A program made the position numbers and the translations under genes. Positions 35,895-48,420 of a DNA stretch of 64,000 bases are shown one piece after another. The notes under the pieces are model-generated. The model saw only the letters and a program-made list of their open reading frames with translations, had not been told where the DNA came from and ran no database searches. Positions within the stretch are counted from its first letter, which is position 1. The number at the start of each line of letters is the position of its first letter. The stretch comes from Icerya purchasi (Eukaryota > Arthropoda > Insecta > Hemiptera > Monophlebidae), in contig CM077115.1 in the NCBI GenBank assembly GCA_039619475.1, positions 59,030,864 to 59,094,863 on the forward strand, in the 5' to 3' direction.

Positions 35895-36185
35895 TGGTAA
35901 GTATAAAAGTTTTATATCCTTGATAACATATCATGGATTGTGTAATTAAGCTTTTCATAATGTACTCTAAGCCTAATGGATCTAAAGAGAGTACTGGGGC
36001 CAATAGTTCCTTTCTCATGGGATCCGCCGTTACTTTCCCAGACTTCTCTTTGGTATAACCAATATTCAATTTCAGATTAGGTATATATGCCTGGAAACGA
36101 CTTGGATCTGAAACGAGACAAGTCTCGATAACCCATCACACCTGTACTGTTTTGGTAGCCAAGTAAACCACTAGTCTACTCGATA
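35895..36185 (+). repeat. Dispersed repeat R, copy C (longest)
   Basis: Contains GATAACATATCATGGATTG, CTAATGGATCTAAAGAGA, CCAATAGTTCCTTTCT, TTTCCCAGACTTCTC and AACGAGACAAGTCTCGA. The order matches copies A and D. It ends just before a family-B LINE. Confidence 0.7.
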
Positions 36186-36198
36186 ATAGGGAACATTA

Positions 36199-37412
36199 TC
36201 TGGGTTACCGCTTTTTAATCAAACGTCTTCCTATTTCTTCTTCTTCCCTTGTTAATTCCTATTCTTATATCCACTGCAACTGGCGATTTGCCACCAACAA
36301 AACGCCAATACTATCGCTCATTTCCACCCGACTCTCTCAGTTTTCTCCTTATATTTATTCATACGACAAGTTGCCATACTTTTCTTCCAATTTTTCCACA
36401 CATCTACATCCTGTTAATTGTTTATTTTTAACTTGCCTTACCAAACCTTTCCTTCATCATGTTGTTCAATCGGAATTCTTAAATACCGTTGGCTCTCTTT
36501 TCCCTAATCATTTTGCGATCTTTACTGACGGTTCCAAAGGACCCAATGGAGTTGGCTCGGCCTTCTTTCGTCCTTCCTCAAATTATTTCGAAACCTTCAG
36601 TGTTCTATGCCGAGTCTACTGCTATCCTGCGTGCCGTCCTTTTTGTTGCTTCTTCCCTAGTTTCGCATGAAGTCATTATTATATCGGATTCCCACAGTGT
36701 CCTTTAAGCCATATCCTCTTCTTTTCATTCTTCCTCTGTTGATTACATAATCCTTCTCATACGCTCTCTTATTCACAACATTTTCCTTTCTCACTGTAAC
36801 GAGTCGCCCGATACACTAGCTCGTTCTTCCTCTTCTACCGGTGAATTCCTCAGCGTCTTTTCATCTCATAATATTAATCTCCTCTCCACTTCAGCTCATT
36901 CCAAACTACGGTTAAATTCGTATTCCTCCTCATTCTCAAATCCGGATTCCTTCTATCTCTTTATCCAGCCTAATCTACCGTGTCTTATCCATGGTTTTTC
37001 AATTTTCCCTCCATGCGGCGTTCAACTCTCTTTGCAATCTGTCACCTACGCTTTGGGCACAGTTTGCTTCCTGCCTCCCTATTTCGCTTTTCTCTCGTTC
37101 CTTCTCCTCACTGTTCCCTACACCCTTCCTCTCGCAACTTTATAGGTGACGCTAATCACATTTTGTTTGAGTGCACCTATATCGCTTCCGAACGTTCCTT
37201 GTACTCTTTTCTTTTGTCAATTGGTCTTCCAACTCCGTATTGTGCATCTTTTGTCCTCTCCTTGCCATCACCCTCGGTCATTCCAGCACTTGAGTCTTTC
37301 CTATCTTCCATATCTAATTAAATAAACATCTGATTCCGCTTCTTATTCTTCCCCCTCTTCTTGGGGCAATATCTTTTTATGACAACCCCCCTCCAAAAAA
37401 AAAAAAAAAAGA
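36199..37412 (+). mobile_element. Family-B LINE, reverse transcriptase end to poly(A)
   Basis: It starts with GGGTTACCGCTTTTTAATCA, the counterpart of 40.88 kb in the longer copy. RNase H is readable across frames: FAIFTDGSKGPNGVGSAFF (Asp), FYAESTAILRAVLF (Glu) and EVIIISDSHSVL (Asp). The WIPSHSG block is eroded. The C-terminus is clean: RRSTLFAICHLRFGHSLL, then GDANHILFECTYIASERSLY, SIGLPTPYCASFVL and a stop at 37319-37321. A 3' UTR with GGGGCAATATC and a poly(A) ending near 37412 complete the copy. Confidence 0.88.
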
Positions 37413-38879
37413 GAACATATTTTTTTTTTTGTTTTTGCGATGTCGATACTGTTGATAATTGGAAATGTAAAAATTTCTGCACTCCGAAATTGACTATTAC
37501 GAGCGACAGTGTAGAACCGCAAGGCAAAGAGAGCGAACTCACCGGCCGTTATCCTGCTCGTCGTCGGTTTATCATCATACTCGTTTTATCGTTATCAACG
37601 TCATTCCACTGTTAAAAAAGCAACAGCAGGAATAATAAGTAAGAAACACATTTTCTTCGTAACGTGTAATAAAAGTGAAGTTTGTGGGGGATTAAATGGG
37701 GTTTTCGTTTCCTATTTTAACGACATTTAAATTTTATCCACACTCTTAAATATATATATGTATATATAGAAAGCTATATCAACTATTACGAAAAGGAACA
37801 TATGTAAACTGTTACTTTTATTGCGAGATCGAAAATTAGATAAAAAGGAAAAACAAAAAAGCAACTAAAACGTCTTTCTGTTCCTATTATAATCAGTTTT
37901 ACAGAAACGAAACGGCGGTTTAACAGTTTTTGACATGAAATGAAACGGTAATATCATCAAAAAGTGGAAGCATAATAAACAAGAGAAACCGAAATAACGA
38001 AAGAAAGAAAAATAGAATTTAAGTACATTGCAGACTCTATTTACGGAATACCGCCCATACAGAGATATCAAAAACTCGCATAGTAAACGCATTTAAATTG
38101 AACACAAAAAGCTTATATTAACGGAGAAAACAAAAGGATGATGTAAATGAAATATTTAATGTGTTTCGATTGGTAAATGAAGGGAAAAACAAAAAAAATC
38201 ATTATTTTTAAAATGGATAAGAAATAAGATAAAACAACGTTTTACAATTTAAAATACCTTGTTTTTTATTTTTTTTGGGATTTTCCAAAAAATGACGTCA
38301 ATTCAGCAGCATATCTCGTTTAAGTCTGCGATATGTATTTTAAGTACAGATAGTTTTTTATTATTCGCCTAGAATCATTAATAGAATATGAATACGTTCG
38401 TATACGTATTACCGAATTTACGGATAGTTTTCGAACGCACTCCTTAATTGACGGTAAATTTAATATTTGTTAACATACTTGATATAAACCGGTAATTTCT
38501 AAAAATTTATGAATACAAAAAATAAATAAATTCCCCTCATTAACAAAAAAAAAAAGTAAGTACGAATTTTAATAAATTAAAGTTATTTCAAAAAACGTTT
38601 TCACGCATAATAGGCCGTCATTAATTAATAATACAGAATGCACGCTCAAATGCTTTCAATTCTATTCGAATGTACTGTCTAATTGTTAGCTGATGATGGA
38701 CTATGCCTGAAAACGTTCCTTTAAATTCAGGTATTTAATTAAATTTATTATTACGAAACTTATTTGTTTCGTATACCTATTAACATTGATGACTTCGAAA
38801 AATGACCATCGACGGAATATAGTAGATGAATAAAGTGTATCGGACTTAATCTAGCTCGGAAAAGTATCTTCCCTGGCTT
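37413..38879. other. No gene seen
   Basis: AT-rich. The only notable item is CTGATGATGG...CTGAAAACG at 38690-38720, which resembles the CTGATGA...GAAAC core seen in Penelope-type elements but without a good stem. Confidence 0.4.
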
Positions 38880-39912
38880 CTTGTCTGCGTAAAATTTTTG
38901 AAGGTTGAGATGCGAGATCATCCTTCCATCCAATACAGGCAGGCGTACCACAGGATAGCGTCTTCGGGCCTGTTCTGTATCTTCTGTATACAATAGACAT
39001 ACCAACAACACCGAATACTGCGATTGCAATGTTCGCTGATGACACAGCAATACTGTCAGTAAGCAGCTCACAAACGGAAGCAACTAAAAACCTTCAGTAT
39101 GCTTTAGACCGTGTATCAAACTGGACAGAAAATTGGAAAATCAAGCTCAATGAGCAAAAATCTATCCACACCACTTTCGCCCTTCGTAAACGAGATCCGA
39201 GTCATGTAGTGTTCATAAATAGACAACAAGTGCCAAGCTCCGATTCAGCAAAATACTTGGGTGTGCATCTAGATGCGAAACTGACTTGGAAAACACACGT
39301 TTTGTCAAAAGCTCAGCAGATTCGAGAAAAAACATGTGAAATGTATTGGCTTGTCGGACGACATTCCAAAATGGAACACTTGAAAACAAACGTCTCATTT
39401 ATGAAACCATCATAAGACCGATTTGGACTTATGGGGTACAGATATGGGGATGTACCAAAACATCAAATAGAAATATTATTCAAATAGCCCAAAATAAATT
39501 CCTCCGTATGATAACCAATGATCGATGGTTCCAACGGAACGAATCTCTACATACCGATTTAAGGATCAAATGGGTGGACGAAGTCATTAAAGACTTTGCC
39601 CATCGTCACGAAGAAAGACTCCATACCCATCCGAACCCGGAAGCACTGGACCTTTTGATTACTACAGAAGATGCAAGACGGCTTAAACGATTTAAACCAA
39701 ACGATCTAGTGTTGTAAATTTTTATCGTTTTATTGTATGTATGTGTATATAAATAGTATAAATAGCAAAGAATAGATACTGATTTATTCCTTTGCAACAT
39801 GTTAATTTACTTTTAGTTATAAATGTTACTTATTTAGAAATAGTTCTAAGATTGTAATAACCATACAGTTCTCTTAAGGGGCTGTTTAAAAAACAAAAAA
39901 AAAAAAAAAGGT
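38880..39912 (+). mobile_element. Jockey-clade LINE, 5'-truncated, mostly intact C-terminal half
   Basis: It begins near reverse transcriptase motif B: IQAGVPQDSVFGPVLYLLY. The catalytic motif is intact in AMFADDTAILS. It continues ALDRVSNWTENWKIKLNEQK, SAKYLGVHLDAKLTWKTH, then after one frameshift near 39380 RLIYETIIRPIWTYGVQIW, IAQNKFLRMITN and ESLHTDLRIKWVDEVIKDF. It stops at 39715-39717. There is no RNase H, as expected for the Jockey clade. A 3' UTR runs to the poly(A) ending near 39912. A stop lies just upstream of motif B. Confidence 0.93.
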
Positions 39913-39963
39913 TTGATTAAAAATCGTCTCGTGTGGCGGCTGGAGCATAATAATCTATTCCCC

Positions 39964-42118
39964 CTAATACGAGTTTAGCTTTCGCCCTGGGCTCGGACCG
40001 GTTGACTGCATTAGTTATTTCCTTTCGGATGTCTATAAGTCTTTCCTAACTAAGAAATTCACCACCTTTGTGGACGTCTCTTCTGTCTTTGATAATGTGC
40101 ATCTTTCCTCTCTGGGTTCCAACCTATTTTCTCTTAACCTCCCTCCCGTCATCGTCATTCTCATACTCAACCTCTTCCAGAACAGAACTCTCTTTCCTCT
40201 CCCTCCCTTTCCGCCGCTAGATGCGTTTATCGTGGACTCCCACGCGGGGCCCCTGTCTTAGTCCTACACTTTTTAATATCTATTCTTTTGACATCACTTC
40301 TCTTCCTACTTCTTCTTTCTCCCTCCTTTTCGCTGACGACATTCTGGTCTATTCCACCTCTGACAATATGTCAGCCGCTATCGATGAGTTGAATAATTCA
40401 CTTTCTATTCTTAACAATTCCATTTCTCGTCTTCCCCTCCATCTCTATTTCATACCAAATCGTCTTGTATCATTTTTTCTCTCCGCCCCTTTAACCGCGC
40501 TTTAACTCGCATCATTGTATCTGGTATTCCTATTCCCGTTGTCAATTCAAATATGCTATCTTGGCCTTTTTTGCATTCCATGAACACATTAATTTTCTCT
40601 GTAAATCCTGTCTTAAAAGACACTTAATCTCCTTAAATCTCTCTCTCCCCTCAAATGGGGAGGCGATCCGTTTATTCTTCTAATTCTTTTCAAAGCCATC
40701 ATCCGGTCCAAGCTCGACTATTGTTCCTTTACCTACGGTAGTTCAAGTCTCTCCTCTCTAAACTTGGCGCGATCCAGAACTCTTGCCTCCGTTTGTGCAT
40801 TGGAGCGTTGAAATCCGCCCCCATTCCCGAAGTTCTATCAGAGTCGGTTACCCAACCACTGTTTATTCGCCGTTCTCAGCTTGGGTATCGCTTCTTAATT
40901 AAACGGCTTCCCATCTCCTCGTCTAAACTTATTTCCCCCTGTCTATATATCAAAAACTGCTGGCGTTTTTCTCCTCATAAAATCCCAATCCTGTCGCTCA
41001 TTGCTACCCGTCTTTTTAATATTTCTCCTGTTGTCCTTTCCGACAACACTCTCCCTTATTTCTCTCATTAATTTAATAAGCCTACGGCAGCCTATCAAAT
41101 TTTCCTCTCTCCTACTTCGGGCCAATTCCTCTTCTCACGGTACAGTCAACAATGAACTGCTTCATTTATTGATCTTTACCAATGGTTCCAGAAGCGAGAA
41201 CGGCGCGGGTGGTGCGTTTATTGCCCCGTTGCTTTGGCATTCTGAGTCCTTTCGGGTTCCTTCCTTATGCGCTATTTTTTCTGCCGAGTCGATCGCCATC
41301 CTTCAGGCTATCTCTTTTATTTCCTCTTTAAGCGATCTTTCCCAATTCCTCATTATTTCGGACTCTAAGGGCGTCCTTCAAGCCCTATCCTCTCCTCCTT
41401 CACATTTTTCTGATAGTAATATTCTCTCAATTCGTTCTCTTACCTCCACTCTGCAGTCATCCCGCTCTATTCCTATTGATTTTTTACGGATCCCCAGTCA
41501 TTCCGGAAGTGACGGCAATGACCCAGCTGATCCTTTCGCTCGTTCTGCTGGTTGCCTTGATTCATTCCTCAACTCTCTTTTTCAGATATCCTTTATCCAC
41601 CTCCAATCACGCCAGACCTTGTCGGGATATTCATCCCTCTCTATTTTCCAATCGTCATTCCCATTACCGTTTTATTCAGCCAACTCCTCGTTCCCTGTCT
41701 TGGTTCAATATTCCTTTCGATCGCCGCTCTTCTATCGTCTCCCGAATTCGTCTCCGGATCAATCATTCTCTACTTCTCTATTCCCGCTTTCGATTTTCTC
41801 TGTCGCCTTCTCCTGATTGTTCTCTTCACGATTGTGATCCTCCTCGTACATGTGATGCTGATCACATTTTCTCTTCTAGTGTCCTGCTCTTCGTAATGAA
41901 AGCTCCCTTTAATACGGCCAGCTCTTGACATTAGATCTCCCTACTTCCTATAACGCTTCCTTTATCCTCTCCTTTCCTTCATCTTCTGTGGTGCCTGCAC
42001 TGCTGTCCTTTGTTGCGTCCATTTCGGAGACCGCCTGACTGTTTGGTTTTTTAGCTTAGCTTTTCCTGTTGTTGGGTGAATGCCGTTGGCGCGCCCACGA
42101 AAAAAGCAACAAAAAAAG
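39964..42118 (+). mobile_element. Family-B LINE, longest copy (reverse transcriptase, RNase H, 3' end)
   Basis: Reverse transcriptase: EFSFRPGLGPVDCISYFLSD, TTFVDVSSVFDNVHL (first catalytic Asp), frameshift, then SPTLFNIYSFDITSL and LLFADDILVYST (FADD intact). After a degraded thumb come IEVLSESVTQPL-like residues and the LGYRFLIKRLP block. RNase H: LLIFTNGSRSENGAGGAFIA (first Asp is Asn), FSAESIAILQAIS, FLIISDSKGVLQAL and IPSHSGSDGNDPAD. C-terminus across frames: RIRLRINHSLLLYSRF and CDADHIFSSSVLL. The 3' end is TGTTGTTGGGTGAATGCC...GGCGCGCCC plus an A-rich tail. The lost RNase H Asp and multiple frameshifts make it inactive. Confidence 0.93.
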
Positions 42119-44239
42119 TATCTTTACTCTTTATTCATATTTGGACAATAAATAAAAAATGTTTGTCAACAATTATTTACATACGAAAATAAAATACGTG
42201 ATCTATTTTTCCCTTCACCAGTCCGCTCTGCTGTTTTAAAATTTGATTGAACTTCAAAGCACGCAAATCAAGTGTTGGTGACGGATTATTTTGAATGCGC
42301 TATTTAACGGATTAATCATATGCATATACCCTTTGTTATTAGTCAATTTTTTTTTAAAGATCGCATTTGTAGCAGAAGTATATATGTATTTATTTTTTTT
42401 CATTTTTGTTTAAATAATTTGCGGGTCCCACAAGGGGGCACTAGCCCGTCTGTGGGTTCCCAGCATAATTATATTATTTATTTGTTTAATATAATATCAA
42501 CTTATGCGCTACTTTATGTTACAATATAGAAATTGTTAGCTTATATCTTACTATATTACAAAATAATCCACACTCTCATTATTTATCATCATATACATAT
42601 GTTACAATTATACCACCCCATCCGAATTGTTACTTCTTATTATAATAATATCTTAATATATTAACTTATATATACAATGATACGATATAATTTTTATAAA
42701 ACTAACACACTCTCATTAGCAGCCTAAAGCTGGAGATCGTAGCGAGTCTTATATCAATGTTATCAATATATATATATGTGGTTATTACTATTATTACGAT
42801 ACCATTTTTTTTTTTTTTTTTTTCTGGTTAAGAGTAAAATTACTGATTACAATCACGTAAATGTTTAACAATTAACGAACAAGAAATAGTATAAACATAA
42901 AACACTTAAGCATCTCTTATTGCAAAACAATCCATCGCGTTTCTTCGACTGTCCCGAAGCCTAAATAATAATTATTCCTAGTGTTTACTTGTAATCGTTT
43001 TATACTGTAAAATTTGTCTATCTTTTTTTACCGATTCTCTTTGCTCCTACACTTATATCAGTTTTCTTTTCCGATTACTTTTCTCGTGATATTTACAACT
43101 ATAATTATGCGTGTGTATCTCTTTAAATTTTATCGTGTCGAGCGGGTCTTTTTGCGCAAGCATATTAGATGTAAAGAGTTGTTGCAATTAGAATTGATAA
43201 AATTCCCCTTATTTGTTTCATTTACGGCGGTTATTTTTGTCAAAGGCCGTTACGATTATACAAAAAAAAAAAAAAGGCTGATTCGAGTCTTCTAAGGACT
43301 GATTTACGTCCCTATAAATTTTGAAATGCGAAAATAAAAAACTTTCAGAAAGAAAACGGTTTCTTTTTGGAAAAACATTTTCACTTCCGCTTAGTGGATT
43401 GTTAGAAAATTTATGCGCACTCGTTCGCGGAAAGATGGTGACAAGTTGAAGCTTGCGCATAAAGTTACGCCCTTGATTATATGTGCTCGTTGTTAGTTTT
43501 TGATAGGGTGTTATTTTGTGTCCCTTTAAAGTTGTCACACGCTTCATTTTTCGATGTATAATTTCGGTAAACTATGATAGAGGCAGTTTCTGTATCTGCT
43601 TTTACACGAGATTTTGTTCAGTCGGATTATTCTCCGGTAGTTTGTCTTTGAATGACTTTTTTTCATTCCCGAACGTTGGCGAATCTGTTAAAATACGGCT
43701 ATTCCTTATCCTTTTCTATTTCTTTATGTCAACATTCAGTCTCTAGTTGAATATTGTTCTTATCTATTGTCTTATTGTCGATATCTGACCGAATTAAGTA
43801 TTTACGTTTTTTTTTTGTTTTTTTTTTTTTTTTTTTTAGCACGATTGTACCGAAAGCGCGGAAGGTTCCATGTAAACGGGACCGCTAAAAAATGGAAAAA
43901 AAAAAACCAAACAAAAAATGGTTCTTCATTTGAAAAGATAGGTCGGTCATAAGTCGGTCATCTTTTTATAAATATAAGAAAAAACTGATTCGATGATAAT
44001 TCTTTCTTAATTTCCTACAAAAAGAAAAAAGAAAAAAAAATGAATTATAATAAAAAAAAAAAAATTTTGCGAAACGCTGTTTCACAGGCACAAGTGGAGA
44101 GGCAAAAAAAAAGTAATCGAAATAAGCCGAACTCGTGTTAAAAACCAGAGAAAACGAATAACAGAATCGTGAACGTAAGTGTCAGAGTCAATGAAATATT
44201 TAAAAACAACGCTTTACTAATATACATACAATTTATATT
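42119..44239. other. No gene seen
   Basis: AT-rich with long A/T runs (for example 42806-42823 and 43821-43838). A short hairpin-forming GC-rich block, CCCACAAGGGGGC...TGTGGG, lies at 42428-42456. Confidence 0.4.
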
Positions 44240-44680
44240 GGTTAATGTAAAAATGAATTCCGCAAAACATCATGGTCGTGACTTTGACTTAGTTGACCAT
44301 GATCTACTGATTGATGACTTAAAAAATCTGGGTATATTACATAACCAACTAATGCGGTTTAAGAATTATATAACAAATAGGGAAAGCATAGTAAAAATTG
44401 CAGAGAGAAATAGTAATGAACAAAATATTCAATTTAGGTCAAGTCAGGGGAACTATACCTGCTGCACCCATCCTCTATCTAATATACACTAACTGATTAT
44501 ACAGGCATATTAAAAATGCAAATGTATATGTATTTGCCGATTATATTTCTCTATTGATTGAACATAAAGAGACGGCAGAAAAACTACTGCAAGAGGATAT
44601 AGATAATTTTAGTAAATGGGCACATGATGGGAGGTTATGTGTAAATACAAATAAATCTAAATTGTTAACTACGTAAAATA
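44240..44680 (+). mobile_element. Degenerate LINE reverse transcriptase fragment (CR1/Jockey type)
   Basis: RDFDLVDHDLLIDDLKNLGI matches the FDxVDHxxLLxKL palm block, and FKNYITNRESIVKI the SYLxNRxQxVxI block. A frameshift then gives APILYLIYTN (normally GPxLFLIYIND), a stop, and NVYVFADYISLLIEHKETAE, in which the catalytic FADD has become FADY. LLQEDIDNFSKWAHDGRLCV and NTNKSKLL close it. The loss of the second catalytic Asp and several stops make it dead. Confidence 0.85.
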
Positions 44681-44752
44681 TACGTTGATAAGTCGAAATA
44701 TGATTTTTTTCAAAATTCTGGCTAATTTCCGGTAAAAATTAATATTTAAACA

Positions 44753-44910
44753 ATTTTTTTTTTTTTTTTTTTTTTTTTGGGTGCGTCAACTGAACACACA
44801 AGTGAAATTCTTAGAAGTTTCAGCGCGCGGTAGTGAGAGTCGAATCCGGTTCCGCCGGGGAACAAAACACAATTAGCTAACCAACTACGCCGCAATAGCT
44901 GGCTAAATTT
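44753..44910 (-). mobile_element. tRNA-derived SINE with poly(A) tail
   Basis: The minus strand has a tRNA-like head: GGCGTAGTTGGTTAGCTAA resembles an A box. GGAACCGGATTCGACTCTC resembles a B box (consensus GGTTCGANTCC), about 30 bases later. The head is followed by a short tRNA-unrelated body and a 26-base A-run (T-run at 44753-44778 on the plus strand). It does not fold as a complete tRNA, and a poly(A) tail is not a tRNA gene feature, so SINE is the better reading. The RNA polymerase III boxes are each one or two bases off consensus. Confidence 0.72.
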
Positions 44911-45765
44911 AAGCGAACGAAAAAGATGGAAGTTCACAACGGTCAAATCAACAAACATCATGCAAAATCTGGATATGTACTATTAAAAAAAAAGAAAAGG
45001 TCACAAAGGATTAGAATGCCACTGCACGAATATAAAAAAATCGTTACTATTAACAAAAACGGATTGAAGAAATTCTCATAAAGTTCTGGCGGATGATGAA
45101 GGAGGGGGGCATAATGGAAGCAGTAAGAGCTATATGAATAGATAAGGTTAGGCTTCTGGAATATTTCATTGTGCAAAAAGTTTGCCTCCATTACGTACCG
45201 CTCAACAACTTAATTCGCAACAATAACGGAAAGCGTTTGTAAATTCCGAGTCAGTTCTCAAAGCAACCTTAAAATGAGATGCACATGTAGACTGCGTAAT
45301 TGCACGTGGAACATGCACAGTGGCGCTAAGCCTTGCAAACGAACAGTGTATTTCATTAAAGTAATTGCGTTTCTGAATTCCACCGGTAGTGGCATCTTAA
45401 TCTTGTGCAATAGACGTTGCCTCGAAATATGTAAAAGGCCTACTTGTCGAATAAGTAGCTTTTTTAACTTTGCTGTTAACAGACAAACTTGTAATTTTCT
45501 AATTTCTATCGCACGGCCGCTTTTTAAACACACACGCTCTCGTCGGAATAAAAGATCATCGTCATTTGTACAATTAGCGTGATGATACTCGATTTAAATG
45601 CATCGCCCTCTGCAGACATCATTAAATTCGCCCCGAGGGGGGGTTCTTAATTCCGATCGCGGTGAGCACGCTGTTTAGTACATACGTGCGATTTCTACAT
45701 TTTGATAGGATTTCGTTCAACTGAATTACCAAAAAACAAAAAAATACACCCCAATTACTCCAATT

Positions 45766-45796
<31 letters not shown>

Positions 45797-46472
45797 ACGG
45801 CTAGATAACATTAGCTCAATTACTAACACTTTAAGCACAATATAGAGTGACAACATTTATGTAAGCCGTTAAACGTGAAAGAGAGACAAAAAAAGGCCCG
45901 TTTACGAAATCAAGAACTAAAAGTGAAAAACAAGACGATTGCGATACTTTACTTTTAAGTAATTTAAAGAACAATCTCTGTATTTTTAAGAAGATGAATA
46001 TAGCAACTCACGGTCATCGTAGCACGGTAAGTAACCAATGTCTCATGGCCGGGAAAATACCTGCAGGCATAAATCCATTATGTATTTTTGCTGTGCTTCG
46101 TGTTGTTTTCCACAATTAAATGAATGATGACATTAACGTCATCGCGATAATTCACAGAAATATGCGTAATATAATTATCGGTAATTCTCCCCCAAAATTG
46201 AGGAGCTTGCTTATTTAGTGCCCCATCGGTAATCGCGTGGTAGCGAATACGGTTCGGTATACTATAAAACCAGGGCTTAAGTTAACGACTGTGTATTGTA
46301 CCCTGTAAAAACTCATTGTTCAGCAATAATAGATTAAGCCAATTATTTTTTGTTTTTGACCCTGCAGTACACCATTTAGCCAGTATTAATCAATATAGAA
46401 TAAAATAATCATACTACAAAATTTGCGCAAATACTTGATCCACATAAGTTCAAATTAATTATTGAACTACAG
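44911..46472. other. No gene seen
   Basis: About 45200-45650 is relatively G+C-rich and unique-looking but carries no supported coding feature. A T-run lies at 45773-45796. Confidence 0.4.
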
Positions 46473-46525
46473 GTAAAATCATGGGCGTAACTAAAAATTT
46501 TCCCCAGGGGTAGCTAACCAGCTGA

Positions 46526-46526
<1 letters not shown>

Positions 46527-46552
<26 letters not shown>
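46527..46552. repeat. (AT)n microsatellite
   Basis: About 26 bases of AT repeat inside the hAT-like element. Confidence 0.9.
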
Positions 46553-46556
<4 letters not shown>

Positions 46557-46800
46557 AACATATATAATCGTATTATATTAAAAAGTTGATATAAAATTAA
46601 TAACTTAAAAAAAAGGATTTATTTACAGATCGCTTAATTTTTAAATACTATGAAACTCCGTATCAAAGAATCAAAATACTTCAAAATAAGGTATAGTTTA
46701 TTACAATGTACTTTACTGATTTATAGATTTCTTATAAAAGTTTCAATTTTCTGTGTTTTTCGTTGAATCGATTGAAGACTGCCTCAGAAGTTATTGTGTT

Positions 46801-47183
46801 CAACGCTCCGCGATCATTTCCTTAATCAGACTGCGTATTAATCACTCACTTCTACCCTCTTGACGTTTTCGTTTTTCCCTGTCCCCTTCTCCCGATTGAC
46901 CCCTTCATAATTCCATCTCTCCTCTCATATGTGATGCAAACCACATCTTCTTTGAATGCCCTGCCCTTGATTCCGAGCGCTTTGTTTTGTACTCGAAAAT
47001 CTTGGCACTGGGTCTTCCTGCTCCGTATAATTCTTCCTTTATCCTTTCCTTTCCATCTCCAGATATAATCCCTGTACTCCAATCTTTCCTAAGCTCTATT
47101 TCTAATCGTCTCTTTATTTAACCCCTTCCTTAATTTCTGTTGTTGTTGGGTCAATGCCGCTGGCGCGCCCAAAAAAAAAAAAA
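46801..47183 (+). mobile_element. Family-B LINE tail with 13-base target-site duplication
   Basis: 5'-truncated to the last ~100 codons: FRFSLSPSPDCS-like residues, then CDANHIFFECPALDSERFVL, LALGLPAPYNSSFIL and SFPSPDIIPVLQSFLSSISN before a stop, after frame correction. The 3' end is TTGTTGTTGGGTCAATGCC...GGCGCGCCC plus 15 A. The 13 bases AAGTTATTGTGTT flank both sides (46788-46800 and 47184-47196) without mismatch, so this is a clean target-primed insertion and among the younger copies. It lies inside the hAT-like element. Confidence 0.9.
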
Positions 47184-47519
47184 AAGTTATTGTGTTTTTG
47201 ACTATTTCACTCTCCGCATGCAGGAAAAACATATGCGAAAATCGATTTTAAAGCATGTTGTCGGATTGCCTGCATGCGCATAGGAAGTTATTGTGATAAT
47301 CACGGTATCAATTTCGAAGGATATTGTACTTTTTCACTTTTCAAATTTTTCTCCGTGTGACATATAGATGATTCTTCTAAATTTTTCTAGGGTGAGCAGT
47401 GTCCACCCTTGCCCCCTCTAACTACGTCCATGGGTAAAACCCCAAAGAAACGGGAAAAAAAAACAAAAATAAGAAAGCAGAAGAAAGAAAAAAAGAAGGA
47501 ATCGGCCAGAAAACAAACC

Positions 47520-48420
47520 TACCAATTCACTTAATCTCAGTTAGGTATATAGTTTTTATACTTATAAACTTGAACCAAATAATCGCGATCATTACAACGT
47601 GGCAAAGAATAAGTGCAATATGGCAGACATATCTCATTAGGGCTTAACTGATCAGTGAGAGAAATTTTACTACTCCCGAACCAGCCACAACTGAAAAACA
47701 AATGATTATTGTTCTCTCTAAAACTCAAACCTAGTATGACTGTCACAATTCCGTTTAGAAATACCTGACACACGGAGATTACATAGCTAGAGTGATCAGT
47801 GAGCGAAATAACCGTAACAAATGAATCATTCTAGACGGGACCAAAAAGGCGAGATAATAAACCAGTGAGCAACGATGCTTGTTTAACACTATATGTTTGA
47901 ACTTTACTCGAGCAGGTGTATCTATAAAAGCCAACCAATCCGCCTTATTATCCCTTTTAATCTTCTCAAATAAATCAGTTGACGGAATATATAGAAAAAC
48001 CGATTTCCAGATTTACCAGAACTTTACCACATCGACTCTATTATCCAGAAGAATATCACGGTGACTAGGTGGCCAGCAAAGCTTGATAGTTTCATTAAGC
48101 TATGTTCTACTCTCTGAAGCATTTATTCCCGATTTCAAATACTAAAGGGTGACTTTTATAATGAAAGTGATAACCTTCAATTGTCAAAAGTGTGAGCTAA
48201 GGCTATCAGAGCATATAGCAACTTCCCCGTTGGAATAGGGAACATTTGAAATATAATTCGCAAGTGTTTTCAATCGCCAAGAGTTCCGCCGTAAACACCG
48301 AAGCTTCGCGAGGAAGTTTAAATCTCTGTGTAAAAATACGAGGCCATGTGATGGATGCAGAACCCACATCTTTATTGGATCCGGGAAATTTGTACAGTCA
48401 GTAAAGATCTGCGGATAGTG
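47520..48420 (-). mobile_element. I-like LINE, RNase H domain and C-terminus
   Basis: Read on the minus strand from 48420: PQIFTDCTNFPDPIK (first Asp) and GSASITWPRIFTQRFKLPRE, then ASVFTAELLAIENTCELYF (Glu) and EVAICSDSLSSH (Asp). The D-E-D order of RNase H is therefore kept across two frames. Farther on YIPSTDLFEKIKRDNKADWL stands where xxPSHxGIxGNExADxxA is expected, without the His. ENNNHLFFSCGWFGSSKI looks like the terminal HxxFxC knuckle, and the frame stops at 47537-47539. No family A or B signature is seen, so this is a separate lineage. Confidence 0.72.

Larger units (their letters stand above)
46473..47441. mobile_element. hAT-like non-autonomous element carrying a nested LINE tail
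   Basis: The left end is CATGGGCGTAACTA at 46480. The reverse complement of the right end (ending 47433) is CCATGGACGTAGTTA. The flanks GTAAAATC (46473-46480) and GTAAAACC (47434-47441) agree at 7 of 8 positions, as for a hAT-type duplication. Without the nested 383-base LINE tail and its extra target duplication the element would be about 560 bases. No transposase is encoded. The ends are short and imperfect, so the class is tentative. Confidence 0.55.

Noticed and set aside
42428..42456. GC-rich hairpin CCCACA...TGTGGG, with a similar word near 26490
   Set aside because: Too short to assign. It could be a LINE 3' end, but no element is visible beside it.
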